Shown piece by piece: positions 1 to 12,700 of a DNA stretch of 64,000 bases; position 1 is the stretch's first letter; each line of letters starts with the position of its first letter. A program made the position numbers and the translations under genes. The stretch is from Prosopocoilus inquinatus (lineage: Eukaryota > Arthropoda > Insecta > Coleoptera > Lucanidae). Below the pieces are notes generated by a model. It was not told the DNA's origin, did not search any database, and saw only the letters and a program-made list of their open reading frames with translations. The stretch lies in NCBI GenBank assembly GCA_036172665.1, contig JAYKNF010000029.1, positions 62,001 to 126,000 on the forward strand. The letters run 5' to 3'.

Positions 1-149
1 ATCTAATCGATCCTTACTCATCTATCATGTTATTTGGCGTTTCGATGGACTCCAGTAACTTTGATGTGAGATACGAAGTTCTCGGACGCAGCTGAAGCTG
101 GAAATAGTTTTAAATGAAACAACACGTATTAGCGTTGTTCCTGTGATGT
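1..149 (+). repeat. T-class monomer (example)
   Basis: Full 149-bp monomer used to set the register. It is marked by GGCGTTTCGATGG at positions 36-48, AACTTTGATG at 57-66 and CAGCTGAAG in place of CAGCAGAAG near 91-99, which creates a PvuII site. It usually carries TTTTAAATGAAAC near 109-120. A ClaI site (ATCGAT) lies at 6-11. A close relative, with GAAATAC replacing GAGATAC, is frequent (for example near 4,081 and 51,781). Confidence 0.9.
118..139. repeat. Short inverted repeat within each monomer (example)
   Basis: AACAAC (118-123) and GTTGTT (134-139) are perfect complements separated by 10 bases. In monomers reading CGCATTAGC the inner GC / GC can extend the pairing past a 2-base bulge. 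The element sits in the most conserved part of the monomer and is repeated several hundred times. A minority of monomers break one arm, for example CGTAGTTCC (about 5,495) and CGTTCTTCC (about 13,688). Whether it acts as a cruciform, a protein site or an RNA hairpin cannot be told from sequence. Confidence 0.8.
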
Positions 150-298
150 ATCTAAACGATCCCTACTTATCTAACATGTTATTTGACGTTTGGATGGACT
201 CCAGTAACCCTGACGTGAGATACGAAGTTCTCGGACGCAGCAGAAGCTGGAAATAGTTTTAAACGAAACAACACGTATTAGCGTTGTTCCTGTGATGT
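150..298 (+). repeat. C-class monomer (example)
   Basis: 149-bp monomer marked by AACCCTGACGTGAGATACG followed by AAGTTCTCGGACGC. This copy also has the head AAACGATCCCTACTTATC and TCTAACATG, which removes the ClaI site at positions 6-11. The same head marks the second monomer of the 10.28-kb unit at about 25,764, 36,043 and 43,530, and it recurs at about 38,430, so it is a useful landmark. Confidence 0.9.
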
Positions 299-445
299 AT
301 CTAATCGATCCTTACTCATCTATCATGTTATTTGACGTTTGGATGGACTCCAGTAACTCTGATGTGAGATACAGTCTTTGGACGCAGCAGAAGCTGGAAA
401 TAGTTTTGAACGAAACAACACGTATTAGCGTTGTTCCTGTGATGT
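299..445 (+). repeat. D-class monomer with 2-bp deletion (147 bp)
   Basis: D-class monomer in which ATACAAAGTCTTTGG has become ATACAGTCTTTGG, a 2-bp loss. The deletion joins two frames and creates an 86-codon open frame at 292-552, which I regard as accidental. The same shortened monomer occurs at 25,913-26,059, 36,192-36,338 and 43,679-43,825, always as the third monomer of the long unit, so it is a shared derived marker of those copies. Confidence 0.92.
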
Positions 446-594
446 ATCTAATCGATCCTTACTTAGCTACTATGTTATTTGACGTTTCGATGGACTCCAG
501 TAACTCTAATGTGAGATACGAAATTTTCGGACGCAGCAGAAGCTGGAAATAGTTTTAAACGAAACAACACGCATTAGCGTTGTTCCTGTGATGT
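446..594 (+). repeat. N-class monomer, TTAGCTACTATG form (example)
   Basis: 149-bp monomer marked by AACTCTAATGTGAGATACG and AAATTTTCGGACGC. This copy also carries CTTAGCTACTATG at positions 17-29 instead of CTCATCTATCATG. Other N monomers lack that head, for example 1,191-1,339. A variant with GAGAAACG in place of GAGATACG recurs near 8,560, 19,730, 24,047, 34,174 and 41,660. Confidence 0.88.
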
Positions 595-743
595 ATCTAA
601 CCGATCCTTACTCATCTATCATGTTATTTGACGTTTGGATGGACTCCAGTAACTCTGATGTGAGATACAAAGTCTTTGGACGCAGCAGAAGCTGGAAATA
701 GTTTTGAACGAAACAACACGTATTAGCGTTGTTCCTGTGATGT
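595..743 (+). repeat. D-class monomer (example)
   Basis: 149-bp monomer with AACTCTGATGTGAGATAC followed by AAAGTCTTTGGACGC, and usually TTTTGAACGAAAC near 108-120. This copy has AACCGATCC at its head. Many D monomers read AAAGTTTTTGG instead of AAAGTCTTTGG, and a subset reads ACAATGTTTTTGG and is followed by a monomer end with TATTTTCG. Confidence 0.85.
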
Positions 744-1041
744 ATCTAATCGATCCTTACTCATCTATCATGTTATTTGACGTTTGGATGGACTCCAGTA
801 ACCCTGACGTGAGATACGAAGTTCGCGGACGCAGCAGAAGCTGGAAATAGTATTAAACGAAACAACACGCATTAGCGTTGTTCCTGTGATGTATCTAATC
901 GATCCTTACTCATCTATCATGTTATTTGACGTTTGGATGGACTCCAGTAACTCTGATGTGAGATACAAAGTCTTTGGACGCAGCAGAAGCTGGAAATAGT
1001 TTTGAACGAAACAACACGTATTAGCGTTGTTCCTGTGCTGT

Positions 1042-1190
1042 ATCTAATCGATCCTTACTCATATATCATGTTATTTGGCGTTTCGATGGACTCCAGTAGC
1101 TCTGATGTGAGATACGACGTTTTCGGACGCAGCAGAAGCTGGAAATAGTTTTAAACGAAACAACACGTATTAGCGTTGTTCCTGTGATGT
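1042..1190 (+). repeat. G-class monomer (example)
   Basis: 149-bp monomer marked by CTCATATATCATG at the head and AGCTCTGATGTGAGATACG followed by ACGTTTTCGGACGC. The preceding monomer normally ends CCTGTGCTGT rather than CCTGTGATGT. A derived form with TTTTCTGAGGCAGC recurs at about 2,310, 8,423, 19,589, 21,080, 27,929, 35,675 and 43,164. Confidence 0.86.
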
Positions 1191-3425
1191 ATCTAATCGA
1201 TCCTTACTCATCTATCATGTTATTTGACGTTTCGATGGACTCCAGTAACTCTAATGTGAGATACGAAATTTTCGGACGCAGCAGAAGCTGGAAATAGTTT
1301 TAAACGAAACAACACGCATTAGCGTTGTTCCTGTGATGTATCTAATCGATCCTTACTTATCTATCATGTTATTTGACGTTTGGATGGACTCCAGTAACCC
1401 TGACGTGAGATACGAAGTTCTCGGACGCAGCAGAAGCTGGAAATAGTTTTAAACGAAACAACACGTATTAGCGTTGTTCCTGTGATGTATCTAATCGATC
1501 CTTACTCATCTATCATGTTATTTGACGTTTGGATGGACTCCAGTAACTCTGATGTGAGATACAAAGTTTTTGGACGCAGCAGAAGCTGGAAATAGTTTTG
1601 AACGAAACAACACGTATTAGCGTTGTTCCTGTGATGTATCTAATCGATCCTTACTTAGCTACTATGTTATTTGACGTTTCGATGGACTCCAGTAACTCTA
1701 ATGTGAGATACGAAATTTTCGGACGCAGCAGAAGCTGGAAATAGTTTTAAACGAAACAACACGCATTAGCGTTGTTCCTGTGATGTATCTAATCGATCCT
1801 TACTCACCTATCATGTTATTTGGCGTTTGGATGGACTCCAGTAACCCTGACGTGAGATACGAAGTTCTCGGAGGCAGCAGAAGCTGGAAATAGTTTTAAA
1901 CGAAACAACACGTATTAGCGTTGTTCCTGTGATGTATCTAATCGATCCTTACTCATCTATCATGTTATTTGGCGTTTCGATGGACTCCAGTATCTCTGAT
2001 GTGAGATACGACGTTTTCGGACGCAGCAGAAGCTGGAAATAGTTTTAAACGAAACAACACGCATTAGCGTTGTTCCTGTGATGTATCTAATCGATCCTTA
2101 CTCATCTATCATGTTATTTGGCGTTTCGATGGACTCCAGTAACTTTGATGTGAGATACGAAGTTCTCAGACGCAGCTGAAGCTGGAAATAGTTTTAAATG
2201 AAACAACACGTATTAGCGTTGTTCCTGTGATGTATCTAATCGATCCTTACTCATCTATCATGTTATTTGGCGTTTCGATGGACTCCAGTAGCTCTGATGT
2301 GAGATACGACGTTTTCTGAGGCAGCAGAAGCTGGAAATAGTTTTAAAAGCAACAACACGCATTAGCGTTGTTCCTGTGATGTATCTAATCGATCCTTACT
2401 CATCTATCATGTTATTTGACGTTTCGATGGACTCCAGTAACCCTGACGTGAGATACGAAGTTCTAGGACGCAGCAGAACCTGGAAATAGTTTTAAACGAA
2501 ACAACACCCATTAGCGTTGTTCCTGTGATGTATCTAATCAATCCTTACTCATCTATCATGTTATTTGGCGTTTCGATGGACTCCAGTAACTCTGATGTGA
2601 GATACAAAGTCTTTGGACGCAGCAGAAGCTGGAAATAGTTTTGAACGAAACAACACGTATTAGCGTTGTTCCTGTGATGTATCTAATCGATCCTTACTCA
2701 TCTATCATGTTATTTGACGTTTGGATGGACTCCAGTAACTCTGATGTGAGATACAATGTTTTTGGACGCAGCAGGAGCTGGAAATAGTTTGAAACGAAAC
2801 AACACGTATTTTCGTTGTTCCTGTGCTGTATCTAATCGATCCTTACTCATATATCATGTTATTTGGCGTTTCGATGGACTCCAGTAGCTCTGATGTGAGA
2901 TACGACGTTTTCGGACGCAGCAGAAGCTGGAAATAGTTTTAAACGAAACAACACGTATTAGCGTTGTTTCTGTGATGTATCTAATCGATCCTTACTCATC
3001 TATCATGTTATTTGACGTTTCGATGGACTCCAGTAACTCTAATGTGAGATACGAAATTTTCGGACGCAGCAGAAGCTGGAAATAGTTTTAAACGAAACAA
3101 CACGCATTAGCGTTGTTCCTGTGATGTATCTAATCGATCCTTACTTATCTATCATGTTATTTGACGTTTGGATGGACTCCAGTAACCCTGACGTGAGATA
3201 CGAAGTTCTCGGACGCAGCAGAAGCTGGAAATAGTTTTAAACGAAACAACACGTATTAGCGTTGTTCCTGTGATGTATCTAATCGGTCCTTACTCATGTA
3301 TCATGTTATTTGGCGTTTCGATGGACTCCAGTAACTTTGATGTGAGATACGAAGTTCTCGGACGCAGCTGAAGCTAGAAATAGTTTCAAACGAAACAACA
3401 CGCATTAGCGTTGTTACTGTGATGT

Positions 3426-3574
3426 ATCTAATCGATCCTTATTTATCTATCATGTTATTTGACGTTTGGATGGACTCCAGTAAGTCTGATGTAAGATACA
3501 AAGTTTTTGGACGCAGCAGGAGCTGGAAATAGTTTTAAACGAAACAACACGTATTAGCGTTGTTCCTGTGCTGT
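3426..3574 (+). repeat. S-class monomer (example)
   Basis: 149-bp monomer marked by AAGTCTGATG, AAAGTTTTTGG and CAGCAGGAGC, with CCTTATTTATC at the head. It almost always follows a T-class monomer that ends GTTACTGTGATGT. This T-then-S pair recurs near 6,550, 14,300, 15,200, 17,730, 22,050, 32,180, 39,970, 49,050, 50,540, 51,430, 53,820 and 62,540. Confidence 0.85.
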
Positions 3575-6500
3575 ATCTAATCTATCCTTACTCATCTATC
3601 ATGTTATTTGACGTTTCGATGGACTCCAGTAACTCTAATGTGAGATACGAAATTTTCGGACGCAGCAGAAGCTGGAAATAGTTTTAAACGAAACAACACG
3701 CATTAGCGTTGTTCCTGTGATGTATCTAATCGATCCTTACTTATCTATCATGTTATTTGACGTTTGGATGGGCTCCAGTAACCCTGACGTGAGATACGAA
3801 GTTCTCGGACGCAGCAGAAGCTGGAAATAGTTTTAAACGAAACAACACGCATTAGCGTTGTTCCTGTGATGTATCTAATCGATCCTTACTTATCTATCAT
3901 GTTATTTGACGTTTGGATGGACTCCAGTAACCCTGACGTGAGATACGAAGTTCTCGGACGCAGCAGAAGCTGGAAATAGTTTTAAACGAAACAACACGCA
4001 TTAGCGTTGTTCCTGTGATGTATCTAATCGATCCTTACTCATCTATCATGTTATTTGACGTTTGGATGGACTCCAGTAACTTTGATGTGAAATACGAAGT
4101 TCTCGGACGCAGCTGAAGCTGGAAATAGTTTTAAATGAAACAACACGTATTAGCGTTGTTCCTGTGATGTATCTAAACGATCCTTACTTATCTAACATGT
4201 TATTTGACGTTTGGATGGACTCCAGTAACTCTAATGTGAGATAAGAAATTTTCGGACGCAGCAGAAGCTGGAAATAGTTTTAAACGAAACAACACGCATT
4301 AGCGTTGTTCCTGTGATGTATCTAATCGATCCTTACTCATCTATCATGTTATTTGACGTTTGGATGGACTCCAGTAACTTTGATGTGAAATACGAAGTTC
4401 TCGGACGCAGCTGAAGCTGGAAATAGTTTTAAATGAAACAACACGTATTAGCGTTGTTCCTGTGATGTATCTAAACGATCCTTACTTATCTAACATGTTA
4501 TTTGACGTTTGGATGGACTCCAGTAACCCTGACGTGAGATACGAAGTTCTCGGACGCAGCAGAAGCTGGAAATAGTTTTAAATGAAACAACACGTATTAG
4601 CGTTGTTCCTGTGATGTATCTAAACGATCCTTACTTATCTAACATGTTATTTGACGTTTGGATGGACTCCAGTAACCCTGACGTGAGATACGAAGTTCTC
4701 GGACGCAGCAGAAGCTGGAAATAGTTTTAAACGAAACAACACGTATTAGCGTTGTTCCTGTGATGTATCTAATCGATCCTTACTCATCTATCATGTTATT
4801 TGACGTTTGGATGGACTCCAGTAACTCTGATGTGAAATACAATGTTTTTGGACGCAGCAGGAGCTGGAAATAGTTTGAAACGAAACAACACGTATTTTCG
4901 TTGTTCCTGTGCTGTATCTAATCGATCCTTACTCATATATCATGTTATTTGGCGTTTCGATGGACTCCAGTAGCTCTGATGTGAGATACGACGTTTTCGG
5001 ACGCAGCAGAAGCTGGAAATAGTTTTAAACGAAACAACACGTATTAGCGTTGTTTCTGTGATGTATCTAATCGATCCTTACTCATCTATCATGTTATTTG
5101 ACGTTTCGATGGACTCCAGTAACTCTAATGTGAGATACGAAATTTTCGGACGCAGCAGAAGCTGGAAATAGTTTTAAACGAAACAACACGCATTAGCGTT
5201 GTTCCTGTGATGTATCTAATCGATCCTTACTTATCTATCATGTTATTTGACGTTTGGATGGACTCCAGTAACCCTGACGTGAGATACGAAGTTCTCGGAC
5301 GCAGCAGAAGCTGGAAATAGTTCTAAACGAAACAACACGTATTAGCGTTGTTCCTGTGATGTATCTAATCGATCCTTACTCATCTATCATGTTATTTGAC
5401 GTTTGGATGGACTCCAGTAACTCTGATGTGAGATACAAAGTTTTTGGACGCAGCAGGAGCTGGAAATAGTTTGAAACGAAACAACACGTATTTTCGTAGT
5501 TCCTGTGCTGTATCTAATCGATCCTTACTCATATATCATGTTATTTGGCGTTTCGATGGACTCCAGTAGCTCTGATGTGAGATACGACGTTTTCGGCCGC
5601 AGCAGAAGCTGGAAATAGTTTTAAACGAAACAACACGTATTAGCGTTGTTCCTGTGATGTATCTAATCGATCCTTACTCATCTATCATGTTATTTGGCGT
5701 ATCGATGGACTCCAGTAACTTTGATGTGAAATACGAAGTTCTCGGACGCAGCTGAAGCTGGAAATAGTTTTAAATGAAACAACACGTATTAGCGTTGTTC
5801 CTGTGCTGTATCTAATCGATCCTTACTCATATATCATGTTATTTGGCGTTTCGATGGACTCCAGTAACTTTGATGGGAGATACGAAGTTCTCGGACGCAG
5901 CTGAAGCTGGAAATAGTTTTAAGTGAAACAACACGTATTAGCGTTGTTCCTGTGATGTATCTAAACGATCCTTACTTATCTAACATGTTATTTGACGTTT
6001 GGATGGACTCCAGTAACTCTAATGTGAGATACGAAATTTTCTGACACAGCAGAAGCTGGAAATAGTTTTAAACGAAACAACACGCATTAGCGTTGTTCCT
6101 GTGATGTATCTAATCGATCCTTACTTATCTATCATGTTATTTGACGTTTGGATGGGCTCCAGTAACCCTGACGTGAGATACGAAGTTCTCGGACGCAGCA
6201 GAAGCTGGAAATAGTTTTAAACGAAACAACACGTATTAGCGTTGTTCCTGTGATGTATCTAATCGATCCTTACTCATCTATCATGTTATTTGACGTTTGG
6301 ATGGACTTCAGTAACTCTGATGTGAGATACAAAGTTTTTGGACGCAGCAGAAGCTGGAAATAGTTTTGAACGAAACAACACGTATTAGCGTTGTTCCTGT
6401 GATGTATCTAATCGATCCTTACTCATCTATCATGTTATTTGGCGTTTCGATGGACTCCAGTAACTTTGATGTGAGATACGAAGTTCTCGGACGCAGCTGA

Positions 6501-9385
6501 AGCTAGAAATAGTTTCAAACGAAACAACACGCATTAGCGTTGTTACTGTGATGTATCTAATCGATCCTTATTTATCTATCATGTTATTTGACGTTTGGAT
6601 GGACTCCAGTAAGTCTGATGTGAGATACAAAATTTTTGGACGCAGCAGGAGCTGGAAATAGTTTTAAACGAAACAACACGTATTAGCGTTGTTCCTGTGC
6701 TGTATCTAATCGATCCTTACTCATCTATCATGATATTTGACGTTTCGATGGACTCCAGTAACTCTAATGTGAGATACGAAATTTTCGGACGCAGCAGAAG
6801 CTGGAAATAGTTTTAAACGAAACAACACGCATTAGCGTTGTTCCTGTGATGTATCTAATCGATCCTTACACATCTATCATGTTATTTGACGTTTGGATGG
6901 ACTTCAGTAACTTTGATGTGAAATACGAAGTTCTCGGACGCAGCTGAAGCTGGAAATAGTTTTAAATGAAACAACACGTATTAGCGTTGTTCCTGTGATG
7001 TATCTAAACGATCCTTACTTATCTAACATGTTATTTGACGTTTGGATGGTCTCCAGTAACCCTGACGTGAGATACGAAGTTCTCGGACGCAGCAGAAGCT
7101 GGAAATAGTTTTAAACGAAACAACACGCATTAGCGTTGTTCCTGTGATGTATCTAATCGATCCTTACTTATCTATCATGTTATTTGACATTTGGATGGAC
7201 TCCAGTAACCCTGACGTGAGATACGAAGTTCTCGGACGCAGCAGAAGCTGGAAATAGTTTTAAACGAAACAACACGTATTAGCGTTGTTCCTGTGATGTA
7301 TCTAATCGATCCTTACTCATCTATCATGATATTTGACGTTTGGATGGACTCCAGTAACTCTGATGTGAGATACAAAGTCTTTGGACGCAGCAGAAGCTGG
7401 AAATAGTTTTAAACGAAACAACACGCATTGGCGTTGTTCCTGTGATGTATCTAATCGATCCTTACTCATCTATCATGTTATTTGACGTTTCGATGGACTC
7501 CAGTAACTCTAATGTGAGATACGAAATTTTCGGACGCAGCAGAAGCTGGAAATAGTTTTAAACGAAACAACACGCATTAGCGTTGTTCCTGTGATGTATC
7601 TAATCGATCCTTACTCATCTATCATGTTATTTGGCGTTTGCATGGACTCCAGTAACCCTGACGTGAGATACGAAGTTCTCGGATGCAGCAGAAGCTGGAA
7701 ATAGTTTTAAACGAAACAACACGCATTAGCGTTGTTCCTGTGATGTATCTAATCGATCCTTACTCATCTATCATGTTATTTGGCGTTTCGATGGACTCCA
7801 GTAACATTGATGTGAGATACGAAGTTCTCGGACGCAGCTGAAGCTGGAAATAGTTTTAAATGAAACAACACGTATTAGCGTCGTTCCTGTGATGTATCTA
7901 AACGATCCTTACTTATCTAACATGTTATTTGACGTTTGGATGGACTCCAGTAAGTCTGATGTGAGATACAAAGTTTTTGGACGCAGCAGGAGCTGGAAAT
8001 AGTTTTAAACGAAACAACACGTATTAGCGTTGTTCCTGTGCTGTATCTAATCGATCCTTACACATATATCATGTTATTTGGCGTTTCGATGGACTCCAGT
8101 AGCTCTGATGTGAGATACGACGTTTTCGGACGCAGCAGAAGCTGGAAATAGTTTTAAACGAAACAACACGCATTAGCGTTGTTCCTGTGATGTTTCTAAT
8201 CGATCCTTACTCATCTATCATGTTATTTGACGTTTGGATGAACTCCAGTAACCCTGACGTGAGATACGAAGTTCTCGGACGCAGCAGAACCTGGAAATAG
8301 TTTTAAACGAAACAACACGCATTAGCGTTGTTCCTGTGATGTATCTAATCGATCCTTACTCATCTATCATGTTATTTGGCGTTTCGATGGACTCCAGTAG
8401 CTCTGATGTGAGATACGACGTTTTCTGAGGCAGCAGAAGCTGGAAATAGTTTTAAACGAAACAACACGCATTAGCGTTGTTCCTGTGATGTATCTAATCG
8501 ATCCTTACTCATCTATCATGTTATTTGACGTTTCGATGGACTCCAGTAACTCTAATGTGAGAAACGAAATTTTCGGACGCAGCAGAAGCTGGAAATAGTT
8601 TTAAACGAAACAACACGCATTAGCGTTGTTCCTGTGATATATCTAATCGATCCTTACTTATCTATCATGTTATTTGACATTTGGATGGACTCCAGTAACC
8701 CTGACGTGAGATACGAAGTTCTCGGACGCAGCAGAACCTGGAAATAGTTTTAAACGAAACAACACGCACTAGCGTTGTTCCTGTGATGTATCTAATCGAT
8801 CCTTACTTATCTATCATGTTATTTGACATTTGGATGGACTCCAGTAACTTAGATGTGAGATACGATGTTCTCGGACGCAGCTGAAGCTAGAAATAGTTTT
8901 AAACGAAACAACACGCATTAGCGTTGTTCCTGCGTAGTATCTAATCGATCCTTACATATCTATCATGTTATTTGACATTTCGATGGACTGCAGTAGCTCT
9001 GATGTGATATACGACGTTTTCGGACGCAGCAGCAGCTGGAAATAGTTTTAAACGAAACAACACATATTAGCGTTGTTCCTGTGATGTATCTAATCGATCC
9101 TTACTCATCTATCATGTTATTTGACGTTTGGACGGACTCCAGTAACCCTGATGTGATATACAAAGTTATCGGACGCAGCAGAAGCTGGAAATAGTTTTGA
9201 ACGAAACAACACGTATTAGCGTTGTTCCTGTGCTGTATCTAATCGATCCATACTTATCTATCATGTTATTTGACGTTACGATGGACTCCAGTAACTCTGA
9301 TGTGAGATACGACGTTTTCGGACGCAGCAGAAGCTGGAAATAGTTTTAAACGAAACAACACGTATTAGCGTTGTTCCTGTGATGT

Positions 9386-9534
9386 ATCTAATCGATCCTT
9401 ACTCATCTATCATGTTATTTGACGTTTGGATGGACTCCAGTAACTCTGATGAGAGACACAAAGATTTCGGACGCAGCAGAAGCTGGAAATAGTTTTGAAC
9501 GAAACAACACGTATTAGCGTTGTTCCTGTGATGT
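9386..9534 (+). repeat. F-class monomer (example)
   Basis: 149-bp monomer with AACTCTGATGAGAGACAC and AAAGATTTCGGACGC. It is followed by a second F copy with GAACTCC and GAGAGGCAC, then by a diverged G monomer with ATCATGCTACTTGG. The same trio lies at about 20,550-20,960, 24,870-25,270, 35,000-35,400 and 42,490-42,890. Single F copies occur near 55,800 and 57,890. Confidence 0.85.
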
Positions 9535-9788
9535 ATCTAATCGATCCTTACTCATCTATCATGTTATTTGACGTTTGGATGAACTCCAGTAACTCTGATG
9601 AGAGGCACAAAGATTTCGGACGCAGCAGAAGCTGGAAATAGTTTTAAACGAAACAACACGTATTAGCGTTTTTCCTGTGCTGTATCTAGTCGATCCTTAC
9701 TCATATATCATGCTACTTGGCGTTTCGATGGACTCCAGTATCTCTGATGTGAGATACGACGTTTTCGGACGCAGCAGAAGCTGGAAAT

Positions 9789-12700
9789 AGTTTTAAACGA
9801 AACAACACGTATCAGCGTTGTTCCTGTGATGTATCTAATCGATCCTTACTCATCTATCATGTTATTTGACGTTTGGATGGACTCCAGTAACTCTGATGTG
9901 AGATACAAAGTTTTTGGACGCAGCAGAAGCTGGAAATAGTTTTGAACGAAACAACACGTATTAGCGTTGTTCCTGTGATGTATCTAATAGATCCTTACTT
10001 AGCTACTATGTTATTTGAAGTTTGGATGGACTCCAGTAACTCTAATGTGAGATACGAAATTTTCGGACGCAGCAGAAGCTGGAAATAGTTTTAAACGAAA
10101 CAACACGCATTAGCGTTGTTCCTGAGATGTATCTAATCGATCCTTACTTATCTGTCATGTTATTTGACGTTTAGATGGACTCCAGTAACCCTGACGTGAG
10201 ATACAAAGTTCTCGGACGCAGCAGAAGCTGGAAATAGTTTTAAACGAAACAACACGCATTAGCATTGTTCCTGTGATGTATCTAATCGATCCTTACTTAT
10301 CTATCATGTTATTTGACGTTTGGATGGACTCCAGTAACCCTGACGTGAGATACGAAGTTCTCGGGCGCAGCAGAAGCTGGAAATAGTTTTAAACGAAACA
10401 ACACGTATTAGCGTTGTTCCTGTGATGTATCTAATCGATCCTTACTCATCTATCATGTTATTTGACGTTTGGATGGACTCCAGTAACTCTGATGTGAGAT
10501 ACAAAGTTTTTGGACGCAGCAGAAGCTGGAAATAGTTTTGAACGAAAGAACACGAATTAGCGTTGTTCCTGTGATGTATCTAATCGATCCTTACTCATCT
10601 ATCATGTTATTTGGCGTTTCGATGGACTCCAGTAACTTTGATGTGAGATACGAAGTTCTCGGACGCAGCTGAAGCTGGAAATAGTTTTAAACGAAACAAC
10701 ACGCATTAGCGTTGTTCCTGTGATGTATCTAATCGATCCTTACTTATCTATCATGTTATTTGGGGTTCGATGGACTCCAGTAACTTAGATGTGAGATACG
10801 AAGTTCTCGGACGCAGCTGAAGCTAGAAATAGTTTTAAACGAAACAACACGCATTAGCGTTGTTCCTGTGATGTATCTAATCGATCCTTACTCATCTATC
10901 ATGTTATTTGACGTTTCGATGGACTCCAGTAACTCTAATGTGAGAAACGAAATTTTCGGACGCAGCAGAAGCTGGAAATAGTTTTAAACGAAACAACACG
11001 CATTAGCGTTGTTCCTGTGATGTATCTAATCGATCCTTACTCATCTATCATATTATTTGGCGTTTCGATGGAATCCAGTAACTCTGATGTGAGATAAAAA
11101 GTTTTTTACGCAGCAGAAGCTGGAAATAGTTTTGAATGAAACAACACGTATTAGCGTTGTTCCTGTGATGTATCTAATCGATCCTTACTCATCTATCATG
11201 TTATTTGGCGTTTTGATGGACTCCAGTAACTTTGATGTGAGATACGAAGTTCTCGGACGCAGCTGAAGCTAGAAATAGTTTTAAACGAAACAACACGCAT
11301 TAGCGTTGTTACTGTGATGTATCTAATCGATCCTTACTTATCTATCATGTTATTTGACGTTTGGATGGACTCCAGTTAGTCTGATGTGAGATACAATGTT
11401 TTTGGACGCAGCAGGAGCTGGAAATAGTTTTAAACGAAACAACACGTATTAGCGTTGTTCCTGTGCTGCATCTAATCGATCCTTACTCATATATCATGTT
11501 ATTTGGCGTTTCGATGGACTCCAGTAGCTCTGATGTGAGATACGACGTTTTCGGACGCAGCAGAAGCTGGAAATAGTTTTTAACGAAACAACACGTATTA
11601 GCGTTGTTCCTGTGCTGTATCTAATCGATCCTTACTCATCTATCATGTTATTTGACGTTTCGATGGACTCCAGTAACTCTAATGTGAGATACGAAATTTT
11701 CGGACGTAGCAGAAGCTGGAAATAGTTTTAAACGAAACAACACGCATTAGCGTTGTTCCTGTGATGTATCTAATCGATCCTTACTTATCTATCATGTTAT
11801 TTGACGTTTGGATGGACTCCAGTAACCCTGACGTGATATACGAAGTTCTCGGACGCAGCAGAAGCTGGAAATAATTTTAAACGAAACAACACGTATTAGC
11901 GTTGTTCCTGTGATGTATCTAATCGATCCTTACTCATCTATCATGTTATTTGGCGTTTCGATGGACTCCAGTAACTTTGATGTGAGATACGAAGTTCTCG
12001 GACGCAGCTGAAGCTGGAAATAGTTTTAAATGAAACAACACGTATTAGCGTTGTTCCTGTGATGTATCTAAACGATCCTTACTTATCTAACATGTTATTT
12101 GACGTTTGGATGGACTCCAGTAAGTCTGATGTGAGATACAAAGTTTTTGGACGCAGCAGGAGCTGGAAATAGTTTTGAACGAAACAACACGTATTAGCGT
12201 TGTTCCTGTGATGTATCTAATCGATCCTTACTCATCTATCATGTTATTTGGCGTTTCGATGGACTCCAGTAGCTCTGATGTGAGATACGACGTTTTCGGA
12301 CGCAGCAGAAGCTGGAAATAGTTTTAAACGAAACAACACGTGTTAGCGTTGTTCCTGTGATGTATCTAATCGATCCTTACTCATCTATCATGTTATTTGA
12401 CGTTTGGATGGACTCCAGTAACCCTGACGTGAGATACGAAGTTCTCGGACGCAGCAGAAGCTGGAAATAGTTTTAAACGAAACAACACGTATTAGCGTTG
12501 TTCCTGTGATGTATCTAATCGATCCTTACTCATCTATGATGTTATTTGACGTTTAGATGGGCTCCAGTAACTCTGATGTGAGATACGAAATTTTCGGACG
12601 CAGCAGAAGCTGGAAATAGTTTTGAACGAAACAACACGTATTAGCGTTGTTACTGTGATGTATCTAATCGATCCTTACATATCTATCATGTTATTTGACG

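Larger units (their letters stand above)
1..9788 (+). repeat. HOR segment, first copy of the 25.6-kb repeat
   Basis: This stretch matches 25,615-35,402 at an offset of exactly 25,614 bp. Rare shared variants include GTTCGCGG (about 827), TAATCGGTCC (about 3,284), a CGGCCG site at 5,594-5,599 matching 31,208-31,213, AACATTGATG (about 7,803), and CTGCAG at 8,988-8,993 matching 34,602-34,607. I found no mismatch at the sites compared. Agreement stops between 9,789 and 9,810, where GGAAATAG faces GGAAATTG and CACGTATCAGCG faces CACGCATTAGCG. The left limit lies outside the window. Confidence 0.9.

Noticed and set aside
1..149. CENP-B box
   Set aside because: The best stretch, TTCGTTTAAAAC on the minus strand, fits TTCG, A and C of the core but lacks the final GGG. 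No monomer class seen has a full match.
292..552. 86-codon open frame, with identical or near-identical ones at 25,906-26,166, 36,185-36,445 and 43,672-43,932
   Set aside because: It exists only because a 2-bp deletion in one monomer joins two reading frames of adjacent monomers. The product is a twofold repeat of the satellite translation, with no ribosome-site context or domain, and other monomers carry stops in the same frames.
9386..9534. Hammerhead ribozyme-like pieces: CTGATGA in F monomers, CGAAAC, and the ACAAC / GTTGT stem followed by T
   Set aside because: Satellites can encode type I hammerheads, so I tried the fold. About 60 bases separate CTGATGA from CGAAAC with no stem II that I can pair, the first stem I pair fails, and nearly all monomers read CTGATGTGA. 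A covariance-model search with the hammerhead models would settle it.
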